DNA of 64,000 nt from Schistosoma mansoni. Its lineage: Eukaryota; Platyhelminthes; Trematoda; Strigeidida; Schistosomatidae. Under the pieces are notes generated by a model that had not been told where the DNA came from, did no database searches, and was given only the letters and a program-made list of their open reading frames with translations. Positions 51,618-63,999 of the stretch are shown here, piece by piece (positions within the stretch are counted from its first letter, which is position 1; every line of letters begins with the position of its first letter). A program made the translations under genes and the position numbers. Location of the stretch: contig NC_031495.1 of assembly GCF_000237925.1 (NCBI RefSeq), forward strand, positions 18,124,435 through 18,188,434. The letters are read 5' to 3'.

Positions 51618-52163
51618 CAAAAATAAAACAAACACACAACAACAATAAGCTGTTTATTTTGTAATTTTTAATTTGACATTAGTTCTTTTTTTGTTTTTTT
51701 TGTTGCGGTATAATTCGTTTGTAAATAAAATGACAAATTTAATACTTGACTCAAAAGGAAAATAACTTGAATAATACAAAATTTCAGTGGAATATAATGA
51801 TAATCTATCTAGTTAAAACAACCATCATGAAAAAAATTAAGGAAACGTTTTGTAAAAAATGAAAGAAAAATCTTCCTTTTTAAAGTAAACTATTGATACA
51901 ATGGTGAACGGTTGCTCAGTTTCGTGGATTGATTGACGTTAGACATTTACGTTGTTGGATGCCGGCCAGCTCAGTGGTCTAGAGGTTAAGAGCTCACGCG
52001 CGAAACTGATAGATTCTGAGTTCGAATTTCTAGGCTTTAAATTAGCTACGCTTTCAACTATGAGAAATACTAAATCTCCACAAAACCCCTTCTGATATGT
52101 AATATCAGTCCATTAATAGATCCTAGCAGTTATCATCCACTTATTCTTGGTTCAGATATAACA

Positions 52164-54149
52164 ATTATATACAAAGGTTATCTTTTCTAAACTTAACAGC
52201 TTTTAATGTTTTGTATTATGAGTTGTCTTGAAAACACATTGTAATAGATATGATCACCAGAGGAATTAGATCTGTGTACCAACTGGTGAAAAATAACTGA
52301 ATATCGTAAAATTTCAATCACGTCACACTCCACAGTTACCATAATGATATTGAGAATGTGTTAGGAACCATTAGGAAATTTGATATTTCTCAACATACTG
52401 ATTTTGACAGGTATAAATAATTTTCACCAAAAACTTCTAATTCCCCGTTGTTGGTATTCGAAATTGTAATTAATTAATCTCTGCCGGAGAATGGACATTC
52501 TAGGAGGAATGTCTCTGCACACATCTAGTACAAGTTTCGATATATCTGGTGTGTAACTACCAGCGGAGCCCATGATGTATGCTTCGTCTTGTTTGAGTCG
52601 TGTTAGCAGAACGTTCCTCCATCTCAGTGTTGCGATTCACACTGAAACGTTAACCCATTCAGTACCTTGCACTTAAAACCAGTGAATTCTGCGATTATTG
52701 GAGTAAATCAGGGAGGATGTTTCATTTCATGCTAGTTTCAGTTTGAACATCCACAGTGCGTTATTAGCCTATCCTACTTATGAGTCTAAAATAAAACATA
52801 GTGGGCTTACTGAATTCTAGTACCGGTGAAATCTTAAAAAAGTAGGGACTTATTAATGAGGATAAGATATTTTAGCAGAAAATATTTAATGTGAGACTAA
52901 TAAAATCGTTTTCATACTAGGAGTCCATGACAATTTATGCTTTTTTAAAACATTAAAGTTTATAATCAAAAGTCCTATCAGTCATTAAATTGCAACAACT
53001 ATTAACCCATTTCCTGGTCAATTTCGTATTATTATTGATACTTTGTCATCTTTATTCTTTCTTTAACTGATACAGCCTTCTATATTCATATCTAATCTGC
53101 TCTCCTTACCCTATTTAGCAAATTAACAGATTTTAACCTTCTAGATAAAAAATATCGCTGTCAGATTACTCATCATAACTCTCTGTCTTTTCCTCAATAT
53201 GTGATCACTACTTCTGACTAAACGTCAATTTCCAGTGAATTTTATTTACAATAACTTACAGATAATGATTTATTGTAGCCAAATAAATATAACATTGATT
53301 TGTAACTGTGGAACTTCAGAAAGCTATCACTGAAAGAAGGATAACTTTTTTAAACTCTGTTTTTGTCCAAACACTGAAATGAATCGTGCAAACATAATTA
53401 ATATGTTCACCTTTTTAAAAATAAAAATTCATCTTGGATATTGGATTTCTAGTCAATCAGTTGTCGGTTATCTATGGAATACAGAATTTCATAAATTATC
53501 TAAGGTTAAATGATTCCACTGTGGTAATCATAAGGAAATTATCTACGAGATCGTAATTTTATGAAATTTTGTGGTTTGATAAAAAGAATTCAAGAAAGTT
53601 ACACCAGTAAGTGTTAACCTTATAGACAAATGTCTCATTTTGGATACATGCTAATGTATGGTTAAATCGTATTTTCGCAATCATGTTTCAACTCACTGAT
53701 AACATTTATACTAAATTCTTACATACATGATATCAATCAAACGCTTACTAGTAAAAATGTCAGTCTTTAAATATCTAAATGAATTCAGTAAAAGGCTTTA
53801 TACCCAAATGCCTTTCTTGACAATAATTGTTTAAAATACAGCATTAAATGTAGATTTCTAAGTGCAGTATTTGACATGATTATTCATCTATGCAATCATT
53901 TGTTTGCAAACACAAGACGAAGTTCAGTTTAGTAAGTTTTTAGGTGACCAACTTCAAATTTACAAGGCCCGTATCACAGTCATTTGATATATATATATTG
54001 AGCAAACAAAACAGGTCACAGGATAACTCAAGGTTACTTAGAAAGACACATGAGACTGTTCACTATTCGAATTATTTTTACTTTAATCACAGACAAGCTT
54101 TCAAAGATAACTATTTTTTGTTTGACGTCTAAAAGATTTATATAACATT
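52164..54149. other. Gene-free stretch
   Basis: No gene or repeat is recognised. The same holds for 54721-56200 and 56991-58114, the latter with short TAA/TTA simple repeats. Confidence 0.5.
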
Positions 54150-54720
54150 AGGAGGTACATTTATTGACCTGAAATATGCAGATGCCACAGTTTCATTTAG
54201 TGAGGACCCTGAGAGAGTCCAGAGTCTTCTGAGCCTTGAGCAATAAAGCACAAGCAAGTATGGGATACATTTCTCTGCCATTAAATGCTAAAAGTTACTT
54301 TAGGACCGGTCTGTGTCAAAACATTAAGTGATTATGCGAAGAGAAGTAGTTAAGGACGTTGAGCACTTCAATTATCTCAGACGCTTAACCACTTATGATG
54401 GTTTGACGTTGCCTGTGAACAATGAAGTTAGTAGATTACCCAGCTACTAACATATTAACAAAATCAAACGTTTTACGAAAGTTTTCGGGAATAAAAAGCA
54501 CCAGAGTCATCTTTTAGCCTAGTTTACCTCACATTATATGTTTTCGAACTACTGCGCTATAGAACAGACGAAAATAAATTGAAGTGGCAGGCTCTTATTT
54601 CTTTTACCGAAAAATTTCTACTTAGACTAAAAGATTCTCGAATATAGCCCTTGAGCTGTAATTGTAGGGAATAATTTACTGGAGAGGATTATGATACCCT
54701 TATTTCTAAAGGTTTGTTTT
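54150..54720 (+). mobile_element. RTE-like LINE fragment
   Basis: The translation shows IDLKYADATVSFSEDPERVQ at the catalytic motif (YADA in place of YADD), then FSAIKC, DRSVSKH and VEHFNYLRRL, all in the order of RTE-type RT. Frames shift and stops intervene. The fragment fades by about 54720. Confidence 0.75.
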
Positions 54721-56200
54721 TAGTAAGTAATGGTATTCAAGACTAGTCTGTATTGGCGTAAGTGTACAGTGAACAGATCTGTTGATTGTAAGTACGGTGA
54801 CGAGCTGCATTATATTTTAAACAAAACGAGCATTCTGAATTCTTCTGCTAGCCGCCGTCTGTAGTTTATAATCTAAAATATTAACATTCCTAATTCTCAT
54901 CAGGAAGCTAAAAAGCCTGACACATTTGTAAGACTATAAATCAAAATCACAAACACGTATACATTTATTAAAAAATCATCTTAACGACAAAGGTCTTTTT
55001 CTCCCCCCTAATTTTGAATCACTTTTTGACAATCTTTCATAACTAAATACAAATAATAATACCGGTTACTGTCATACCAGACTAATGAAACATGATGTAC
55101 TGGTTAAAAGACTTTAAAACAATTAGTCATGACCATAATAACATGTTTCTACTGAGAAACACGTATACAGACACAACAATGATAAAATATAATGAATTGA
55201 CTTCTCTATAAAAGCTTTATAAAATTTAGAAATTTATTTTGGAATGTATGATAAAGCGGAGACGTGAACACTAAAAATAAACTGTTTTTTTAGGTAATTG
55301 AGGTGCCAGGTAAAATCTCTGTTTTGCTTTTCGTTTATAACTTATATACGTATGTAAACACAAAAACCCTGGAAGCATTACCGAAATTTCAGATAGAAAC
55401 TTCTTTTTTGTATAACAAAAAAATTCAAAGCTGTTAGAAAGAAGTAGATTCAAAGTTTCAAGAAAAAGACAAGTCTAAAGTTCTGAGGATTGTTGTCGAT
55501 TTTACAACTTCGAATATATATATTTATCTGTGGTTAGATTAGTCTTATATTCACAAGCATACATACACATAAAGAATACACTTGATGCTGTGACCGTATT
55601 TGTATTGATGAAAAATAATGTAAAAAACAACAATGAACTTAGGTTCTTTTTAGGTTTGTTTCTCTGATGGGTTTCTTTTTTCCATATAAACGTATATTAA
55701 CTGGCGTCAGTTACAATACCTATCAGAGTGTTGTGATTTTTTTAATTTCATACATCAGTTGAATTCTGATGATCTATATGTATACGTACATATGGTATTT
55801 GACTTTTTTATGTTTGTTCATATGTGTGTCATAAAAATATGTCCTTGAAAAAAAATTGAAAATTGTACAATTAAAGTAAATGTAAATTTAAATTTATTTA
55901 TTCAATTTAAATTATCTTATCAAATCTTAATAAATAATTAAAATATTTATATTGCAAACATCCTTTAAATGTGGTAGAAAGAAGTAAAAAAAAACACATA
56001 ATAGATGGATTTAAAGTTTATTATAAATTCATTGATTGAAATAAGAATAGCATACTAACAGTGAATGTTCAATCTATTAAAAATAATTTAATTTAGTTAA
56101 TTAAACTTATTGGTATCTTAAATAAAAAAAAAACAAATACGGAAAAAAGAAATCAATGAGTTTAATTTGTATAGATGTGGTAGAATTAAATGAAAAGAAA

Positions 56201-56597
56201 ATCATATGCTCACTAGTGACTGACTTCAGGAGATAATTCCTGGAGTTCTAGTGAGAAGCAGTGACCAGTGGAGTTCAAACCACGTCTGTTGTGAGATAGG
56301 AACTCACTGAAGACAATTGATGAACGGTTGCTCAACTTCGTGGATTGGTTGAAGTTAGACATTAACACCATCGGATGCCGGCTCAGTGGTATATCGATCA
56401 AGTGCTCTGGCGCGATACTAGTAGGTTCTGGGTTTGAATCTCGCGAGGCGAGATCGTGAATGCGCTCTGCTGAGGAGTCCCATAATAGGACGAAACGGCC
56501 GTCCAGTGTTTCCAGGTTTTCCATGGTGGTCTAGCTTCAATTGACTCATGCTTTCAAATATGAAAATACTAAATCTCCATAAAACCCCTTCTGATAA
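56201..56597 (+). repeat. Nearly full-length second-family hammerhead SINE
   Basis: From the left: body (ATCATATGCTCACTAGTGAC), A box (GGCTCAGTGGTATATC), B box (GGGTTTGAATCTCG), hammerhead at 56464-56509, and the tail ending CCCCTTCTGA. It adjoins a Penelope-like coding piece directly. Confidence 0.8.
56464..56509 (+). ncRNA. Hammerhead ribozyme, core intact, one stem I mismatch
   Basis: Core CTGAGGA, stem II GTCC with GGAC, GAAAC and GTC are intact. Stem I (GCTCTG with CAGTGT) has one T-T mismatch and one wobble. Confidence 0.7.
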
Positions 56598-56700
56598 TTA
56601 TGTGTTTGGCAACACAGGATGATGGATATTTATCCTGTACTCTTATTGAGTCATTTGATTCTATTTGTTTTCGCAACCATTTTGGTACATGCCCCAAATT
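56597..56700 (-). mobile_element. Penelope-like coding fragment fused to a SINE tail
   Basis: It is the minus-strand counterpart of 18555-18660 (GIY-YIG region; ends in the equivalent of VAKHI). It stops mid-protein exactly where the SINE tail begins. Confidence 0.7.
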
Positions 56701-56721
56701 GCCTGAAGATAGACATATACA

Positions 56722-56990
56722 TTGTTGGATTCTCGCTCGGTAGTTTAAAGGTTAGGTGCTTGTCACAAAGCCGAAGGTCCTGAATTCAATCCTTCGTGAC
56801 GCTGTGAATGTGCACTTCTTAAGCTTCCCATAGTAGAACACAGCAGTTGTGCAGAGCTTCCTGGTTGTCAATGATTGTGAGATTAAGATCAGTTTATGGT
56901 GTGAATGATGAGAATTGAACAATCTCCACAAATGCTCTTTACTATAAAATAGTTTAATAGAATGATCAGTTATGTAAAGCTGACACACTA
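56722..56990 (+). repeat. Old tRNA-like SINE copy, second family
   Basis: A-box-like CTCGGTAGTTTAAAGGTTAG, B-box-like GAATTCAATCC, then a remnant of the hammerhead/tail region. It is strongly diverged. Confidence 0.5.
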
Positions 56991-58114
56991 TGTTAGTGGG
57001 ATATAGATTGGATTAAGCATGTTTTATGCATGATGGTGTTGCTGCGTGCTGATTGGTTAATTTTAAACCGATCAGCCCGGGCATATTATTACAGAAAAAT
57101 CTATAAGCTTCTTATGCATATACTATAAATATATGAACGATATTTAAACTATTGATTGCTGATTGCTGATGGCTGTTCACTTATTATTATTATTTTGAAT
57201 ACAATTTCATTCCTGTTCAACGTGTTCTGATTTTGGGGTCTTGTCGAGTGTCATCGTATAAGAATACTAAGCAATAGGAATAGCTGGGTCGTTTATATAG
57301 CAAAAAAAATACAATTATAACACGCTATTAGTGTTAAAACAAATGATTAACCAAACTTCATAAAAGTATTCTTATAATAAACAAGTGTTGATTTTATTTA
57401 ATGTATGTTCACGTAGGTCGTTTGTAGAGATTTTTGAACTTTATCACTACTACATCAACTAATTCCCATGCAAATATATACCTAGGTATTAAATACATTC
57501 CATTTATCTAAAAATAATGCTTGTTAAATAATCGCCAAGTAGTTTGTTTTATACAATTTGAACTTTGTCATAGTTAACAGATCTTTTTATAATCAAGTAT
57601 TGTATTAAGTGATGAATTGAATTTCATTATGGTCCATTATTTAGGTCAAACTACTTAATATTATTTCTATTTGAAAAGTTTACCGTTGTAATATTTAAAC
57701 ATTTATTTTTCTCACTTCAATTCAAATAAAATAATTTATGTTCATCCTTTCATGGTCAATATTCAGCACGATTGTTTTAATTCAACTCAAATCTTCAAGG
57801 TACTATTTTCAAATATGAATAACTTAAGAGAAATTAATTCACGTGGGAAAAAAATTAAAGTTTGACAATAAATGCGTTCATCAATTTGCTGAAGGGTCAA
57901 ACAGTTTAAATGACATAAATGTTGAGTTATCGGAGTTGATAACGCCATCGGATGAATGTCTGAATAATAACTGAAACTTACTAGCACCATAAAATAATAA
58001 TAATAATGATAATAATAAAAAGTGAATAAACCTAATTTAATTATCAGTGATAGTAATTCACTGTTGCCGAAATTCAGAACTGCAAATAATCAATATCTGT
58101 TGGTATATTCACAT

Positions 58115-58690
58115 ACTGAGCTGATTGCCTTGATATTCCATTTCTTCACAAGTTTCAGTATATTTGTGTTTAAATATGGAACATAGGATGTATGTTCCAT
58201 CCTATGTGGAACTTGTCAGTTGGATGTAACGTCATCTCATTGTTGATATTCACATTGGGATCTGAACCTAGTATCTTTCGCTTTAAATGCCAACGCGTTG
58301 TTCACTAAGCTGCCAAGTTCAGATGGCCACTATATCTTTCACTGAATGTGAAGAATATTAATGATAATTTGTAAAGGCTATATCAAGGCGATCCCGTTGG
58401 GATGCATATTTGCTAACAGAGATTGATCAGCTGTAGCTCTGAATTTCAATAACAGAACATTTTCAAACCATTATTAATACCTTCATTCTCGTTGGTTACG
58501 TTGTTGGCCACCTAAATTTAGTAGGTCTGCGTATTAAGTGTTGTATTTTGAAGTGAAGGGTACCGGGTATGAATCTCGGTGTAAATATTAAAGCTAGAAT
58601 CCAAATGTGTCTACGTGATGGATTCATACAGAACGGAAGGCTTTACATGGATTCTATTATTAGCCGCAAGCCAAATGTCTTGGAACTAAT
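58115..58690. repeat. Cluster of decayed Sm-alpha fragments
   Basis: 58115-58335 is minus-oriented (GTCAGTTGGATGTAA, then the inverted tRNA head). 58383-58440 is a plus-oriented 3' end. 58485-58690 is an older plus-oriented copy with tRNA-like head (GGGTATGAATCTCGG) and GATTCATACAGAACGG region. The readable hammerhead core has CTGACAA. Confidence 0.6.
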
Positions 58691-60870
58691 TCAAGTTTGG
58701 AAATCTGATATTCCAATGGAAACGGTAAATTACACTGATAATTTGTAAACCAGACAATTATTCTGAAAATATATAATAAGTAATAATTACCTCATCGCCT
58801 AATTATCAGTAATGACTCAATTTTTATCAGTCAACTGATAATGTGTGTTAATAGTCGAAGTTAGCGGACACTACACAGAAGTACATTTGATATTTAAGCT
58901 GAAAGATTAAGGTTCAAAACAGATTGAAACTACATCTAATCCTTCTATACACTTCACAACAAGATGTATCTGTAATCGCTAGAAGTTGAAATGGCTAAAT
59001 AATATCGTTTTTGACTTGAGTGTTGATTAACTATAAGTCAAATATCCTAGTAATTATCATTTTCTCTACTGTAAACTCACACAGACTGTTTGCATTATGT
59101 TTCAAGAGATCATATATCATAGAAATATCTGACGAAATTTCCTGATATAAATGGGGAAATGAAGCAAAGTATGAACAATTTCAAAATGATAAACTTTCAA
59201 CATTTATTTATGGACATAAAATGTCCTTGAGTATGTTTTACAATATCTTCTTTGTGTGTCTATTTGGCAATCATCAAAGCACACAAAATTATTACTATTC
59301 AACGACAATTTATTAACTGTCTACTATGTTCCTGAAAAATGTAGGGGTACTTGAACGATTTATTCATTCAAGTTGAGTTTAACAGGTTAGCATCACAGAA
59401 TGCGACAATGGCCAAACTTATAATCACACTACATACTACCTTATTGTTCTTAAAAATGGTTTTAAATTATTTTTTGTATTTAATTACAGATTATACGTAG
59501 CGACATTGTATTGACAGATAAGAAAACATCATTTCCATTCACAAATAATTTACTCTGTTAACTGTCATCATAAACTGACATCAGTTGTAGAACCGTCAAA
59601 CGTCACAACCCAACGAACAATGTCTTGTATTTATTTATTATTCCTCTGTACTGAACATGAATAAATTTATACATAATCGATCTCATAACTTTTAAGTCGT
59701 GAGGCAAACATGATATCTCTAAACCAAAAGGTTGAAACCTAACAGTTCATATTCTAAGTTTAACTCCGTCTGTGAAATTAAGTGATTCTTACCCTCCCCC
59801 CACTGATATCCATTTATAGTAAAACGATTCAGAGTATTTAAAAGTTATTTAAAAAACAGTTTACGAATGGTTGATCGCTCCTGAGAAAAAATTACTAGGA
59901 TTTTATTTAGTCATTCATTGATCAAGTTAGTGTTACATTTTAAAAATAAATTTAAATATCAATGATCGAATTATATCCTTCCATATACATTTACATTACG
60001 TTGGGATTCTGTGTCACATAAAAAAAGACATTTACAACTGTGTCCTACATGTTTTGTTTATAGTCTTATACTTTAAAAGTATTATTAAAAATTGGAGTTT
60101 GACTGTACCATTATTAATAAATTATCTCACCGGAAATCAACATCTATGTAAACATGTAAAATAAACACTATTCTTTTAACTAGGTCATTAATTTTATCTA
60201 CTGTATCCTTAAAAACGGTTTATGAAATTTTTGAAAATTATTTCAAATATCAGACTTAGTAATTTAATTAGTTACAAACAATCTTTCACATATTTAGTTG
60301 TTTTAAATTGATCATTCCCCCCCCCCAAAAAATATCTGTTTTTGGTTACTTGATTACATTATCATTTGATGCTTGTTAATTCCATAAGTTCTAATCATCA
60401 TCTCAATATTCTGGAACTTTCCCTCCCAAACTTTATTTATTTATCCATCTGAACTTACATTGTAAACCACAAAAAACTGTGTAAGAAATGAACAAGATTG
60501 ATAACCTTTAGAATTCACCAGATTGGCAGATATACCATTCGTTATTTTATTACAACTACAACTACTTCTAATACCTATACTACTATCGATAATAATAATA
60601 AATTAATTTGAAATATTCATTCAAAGTATAAACGTCTTAGGAAGTCGAAATTCGCAGCTATTATTCAATTTCTTCATAATAGTACAAGCAGAAATCGTAC
60701 ATGTCATAAACCAACAATAAATAAGTACTGGCTACTTATGGTGTATTAGATAGAAATTAAGATTAATGAATTGTATATCATAAGTTAAAATATATTGAAT
60801 CAGTCCTAAGATTGATGTGGTATATACAAAAATGAAACTGTTAACAACTCCAATTGATTTTTTTGCCTGG
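58691..60870. other. Gene-free stretch
   Basis: No gene is seen; only homopolymer runs such as the C tract near 60320. The same holds for 62066-63822. Confidence 0.5.
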
Positions 60871-61152
60871 CTGTTTGAATCTTCCCATTGATGTTTAGGA
60901 CTGCCATTGATCAGTATCTTATTGGCATATGTGCATACTGTGCGTATGTACTATAAGTAAATACTATAAGCAAAGATGGATAGTGGTTAGCAGTGGAATC
61001 CAGGACGCGCGTTTCCCCTTATTTGGGACTCGTCAGCCGGATGTACCTGCACCTCAGAGTCGGTGTTTACTCCGGAACTTGAACCCAGTACCATTCTCTT
61101 CAAATGTCATTGCATTATCCATTTAGCTACTGATTCCAGATGGCCACTAGAT
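60871..61152 (-). repeat. Nearly full-length Sm-alpha SINE
   Basis: From the right on the minus strand: tRNA-like head (inverse of ACTTGAACCCAGTACC), hammerhead at 60998-61043, the body and the end signature GAATCTTCCCATTGATGTTT. It is the best Sm-alpha copy in the window. Confidence 0.85.
60998..61043 (-). ncRNA. Hammerhead ribozyme, Sm-alpha type, core intact
   Basis: The core is CTGACGA with GAAAC and GTC. Stem I ATCCGG pairs with CTGGAT (one wobble). Stem II is altered (GTCCC with GGGG), so activity may be reduced. Confidence 0.75.
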
Positions 61153-61190
61153 TGCATAATGAGGTGAAGTCTAATTCAATTTTTTATATT

Positions 61191-62065
61191 GGTTGTTTGA
61201 ATATTCCCATTGATGTTTAAGGCTGCAATTGATCCGTCTCTTATTAACATATGTGGATCCTGTGCGTAATGCCTCTGCTTTTGTTAAAAACTGATAAGAT
61301 ATTTTTTTCGCTATTAAAATTACTTATGACCATCTGTAATCACTATAATCATTTTATCTCTTATTTATATAGTATAAAATGACGTTATGTGGAATCGTGA
61401 TTTGGGTTAACAATCACTAATTTGACTGAAAGTATTTTAAAGTTATGTTGGTGATAATGATTACTCAAATCTTTTTGTTGTTAATATTATGAACTGCGAT
61501 CCATCAGTACATCCTGAGTGAATTCCTTTGATGTTACGTTTAGTTGTAAGTTTTAGTATATTAATTATATGGTCAACAGTGGAATCCAAAAAAGTGTAAT
61601 CTATCCTATTCAGAAATCATTAGCTGAATGACCCTGTATCGTAATGTTGATGTTCCCACTGGAACTTGAACTCATCAACAAGTTATCGACTGAGTTAATG
61701 ATGATGATAGTAATAATCGTCCAGTACCTTAAAATTCTAACGTTACCTCTATATATTAGTGATCTCAGTTTTTGTAGACAACCTTCTAGATTTGAGATAA
61801 ATTCTATTCTCAGTGGTATATGAAACAATTCAACAATGTTGTTGAAATACTTTAAATTCCTTAGGATATTCATGTTTAAAATCTACTGTCTGTTCCACTC
61901 AATAAATATTACCATAATTCGCATGAAAATACAATCTTCAGAGAAAATAGAAAATAAAACCGAATGAAAAATAAGCAAATCTAAACATATAAAATTTATG
62001 GTAAGTAAAGATGGATAGTGGCTAGCAGTGGAATCCAGGACACGCGTTTCGTCCTATTCAAACAA
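61191..62065 (-). repeat. Three further Sm-alpha fragments
   Basis: 61191-61285 is a 3'-end piece (GAATATTCCCATTGATGTTT). 61560-61695 is a diverged hammerhead region. 62003-62062 has GGATAGTGGCTAGCAGTGGA followed by half a hammerhead. All share the minus orientation of the copy at 60871. Confidence 0.65.
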
Positions 62066-63822
62066 ACAATACTAATTGAATATATAAAATGTACACTTAA
62101 CAAAATCAGTACTAATTACAGAAGTAATATATATTTCGCTGAAAAACATATATTTGTACTTTTAACTATATAAAGTTATTGGTTATGTGTTTTATATTGT
62201 TACTATTTCCACTGACTTGCACTGTATGCTTAGATGGCTGAAATGTTTATTCTGAAATAATTTCTAATTCTGTCCAAAGAGTATCGGAGTCATACTCACG
62301 TTGTTCTTAGGGTGTATGTTATCTTTATGTAAATTGCGCTAAGTTCTAGCACACAGACATTTAGCACACTTATGATGTTACTCTGTTGAGATTTCAGAAA
62401 ATATAAAGTGTTTATACTATGTCTGCTTAAAAAAAGTAAGTAAAGTATTCCATATGACGATTCTTGCTCTTTATCTACAATGATTTTAACGTACAAGACA
62501 TAAGGATATATTTTACTCATGTACGTTAATCTTAATTAAACTATAATTTGATTTTGAAACACATACACCAAATGACATAAATTGTAATACCTTCCAATAG
62601 TTGAGATGCACAAAAAGATTTTTGAGGAACAAAATACACTGAGATATCTACAGAAATACTTAAGATTAAATAGTTAAGCCTCGATGTGCTTGATTTATTC
62701 ATTTGATTGGTATAATCACTGTATAATCATTATAGGCAGATATCAATAAAATAGACATCGAATAGTATAACAATGAACAAATCTCTTTATTTGTACCTTA
62801 TCGAACTACTTATCTTTTTGTAATTACAACATAAATGAATATTTTACCTTTGTAATAGCAATATTTTTATTAAATTTTCCGAATGGTTGACCACTTCAAA
62901 TAAGCACTATATTCTCTCTAAACTGATTATAATATTATCTATCATACACTAGATCATAATACTGATAGACTTAATTCATTCTATACTATAATAAACAAAG
63001 CCTTCCTCTTGTAAAATAAAAATAATAAAAACCATTCAGACCACACACAAGAAGATAATTGAAATTACCTACAATGAAACATAATTGTTTCAATTAATCT
63101 GAATAATTTTTCAATTAAATGATTATTTATTATGTCTGTGACCGAAATTTGTATATGGATGATACGCTTATTGGAAATCCTATGGTTATTCATTTTATTA
63201 CCAATATTGTTCTTAGACTATCCAGTTTTACTCTCAAGTGATTTATTCATTAGCACATAAATAAAAAAAAACGAGAACACATAATGACCATCATTTTAAA
63301 TGAAATTACTGATAGTAAATTCCATGTAGTATAAATAATTTCAACTAAAAGTATCTAATGAGAAAATGACAATAGGATGATTGTACAAAAATATATTTAG
63401 ATGACCGTTAATAACTGTCTATAATTATGTATTGGTGATTAATTATGTCTATGTTAGTTTATATGAGTATACGAGCTAAATAAACCATGTGTGTTGTTGT
63501 CATTGAAAGTAACATGAGATTATATTATAGTTTACAGGTAAAATTAATGTTGATTGACACATTCAAGTTGTGTTCAATACAATTTTATTAACCTAACTAA
63601 ATCATAAACCCTACTAATTAAGTTTACTGTTATTCCTCTTCATAGGTTCGTCACTTCACACTGTGTATAGAACATTTCATTTATTGTTTAAAAAAATCAT
63701 TGTGAATAGGAAACAACAAACAGTATTCTTGTCATATTCTTTTCTTCATTAACAGTTTCTTTTTGTTCATATTAAGGTTTGTTTTTCAGATTAAGACAGA
63801 GAACAAACTAGCTTTCAATTGA

Positions 63823-63999
63823 AGGAGAAATTAGAAAAAGACGATGTAGTCAAATAAGACATACGCTGCGGAAATCACCAAACTGAATCACAAGTCAAGC
63901 CCTAACTTGGAATCCTGAAGGGAAACAAAGAAGAGGAAGATCAAAGAACACACTGAGTTGGAAATCGGAAGCAAACAAAAGGATAAATAGCAAATAGAA
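63823..63999 (+). mobile_element. RTE-like LINE fragment, continues past the window
   Basis: The translation includes EIRKRRCSQIRHTLRKSPN and [15 protein letters not shown], the same C-terminal motif as at 29590. At least one in-frame stop is present, so it is a relic. Confidence 0.75.

Larger units (their letters stand above)
51021..52094. repeat. Second-family SINE cluster inserted in an LTR-like repeat
   Basis: A copy at 51021-51390 is oriented with its hammerhead on the minus strand. The start of a tandem next copy runs into the gap at 51418-51617. An oppositely oriented piece at 51905-52094 has A box GCTCAGTGGTCTAGAGG and a tail ending CCCCTTCTGA. A 13-bp duplication flanks the whole. 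Confidence 0.75.
50443..52163 (+). repeat. LTR-like dispersed repeat, copy 3, split by a SINE-type insertion
   Basis: The left part is 50443-51020 and the right part 52108-52163; joined, they match copies 1 and 2. The interrupting block 51021-52094 is flanked by the 13-bp repeat ATATGTAATATCA. It starts TGTCAAACTTGTGG and ends ATAACA, consistent with TG...CA termini. Confidence 0.7.
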
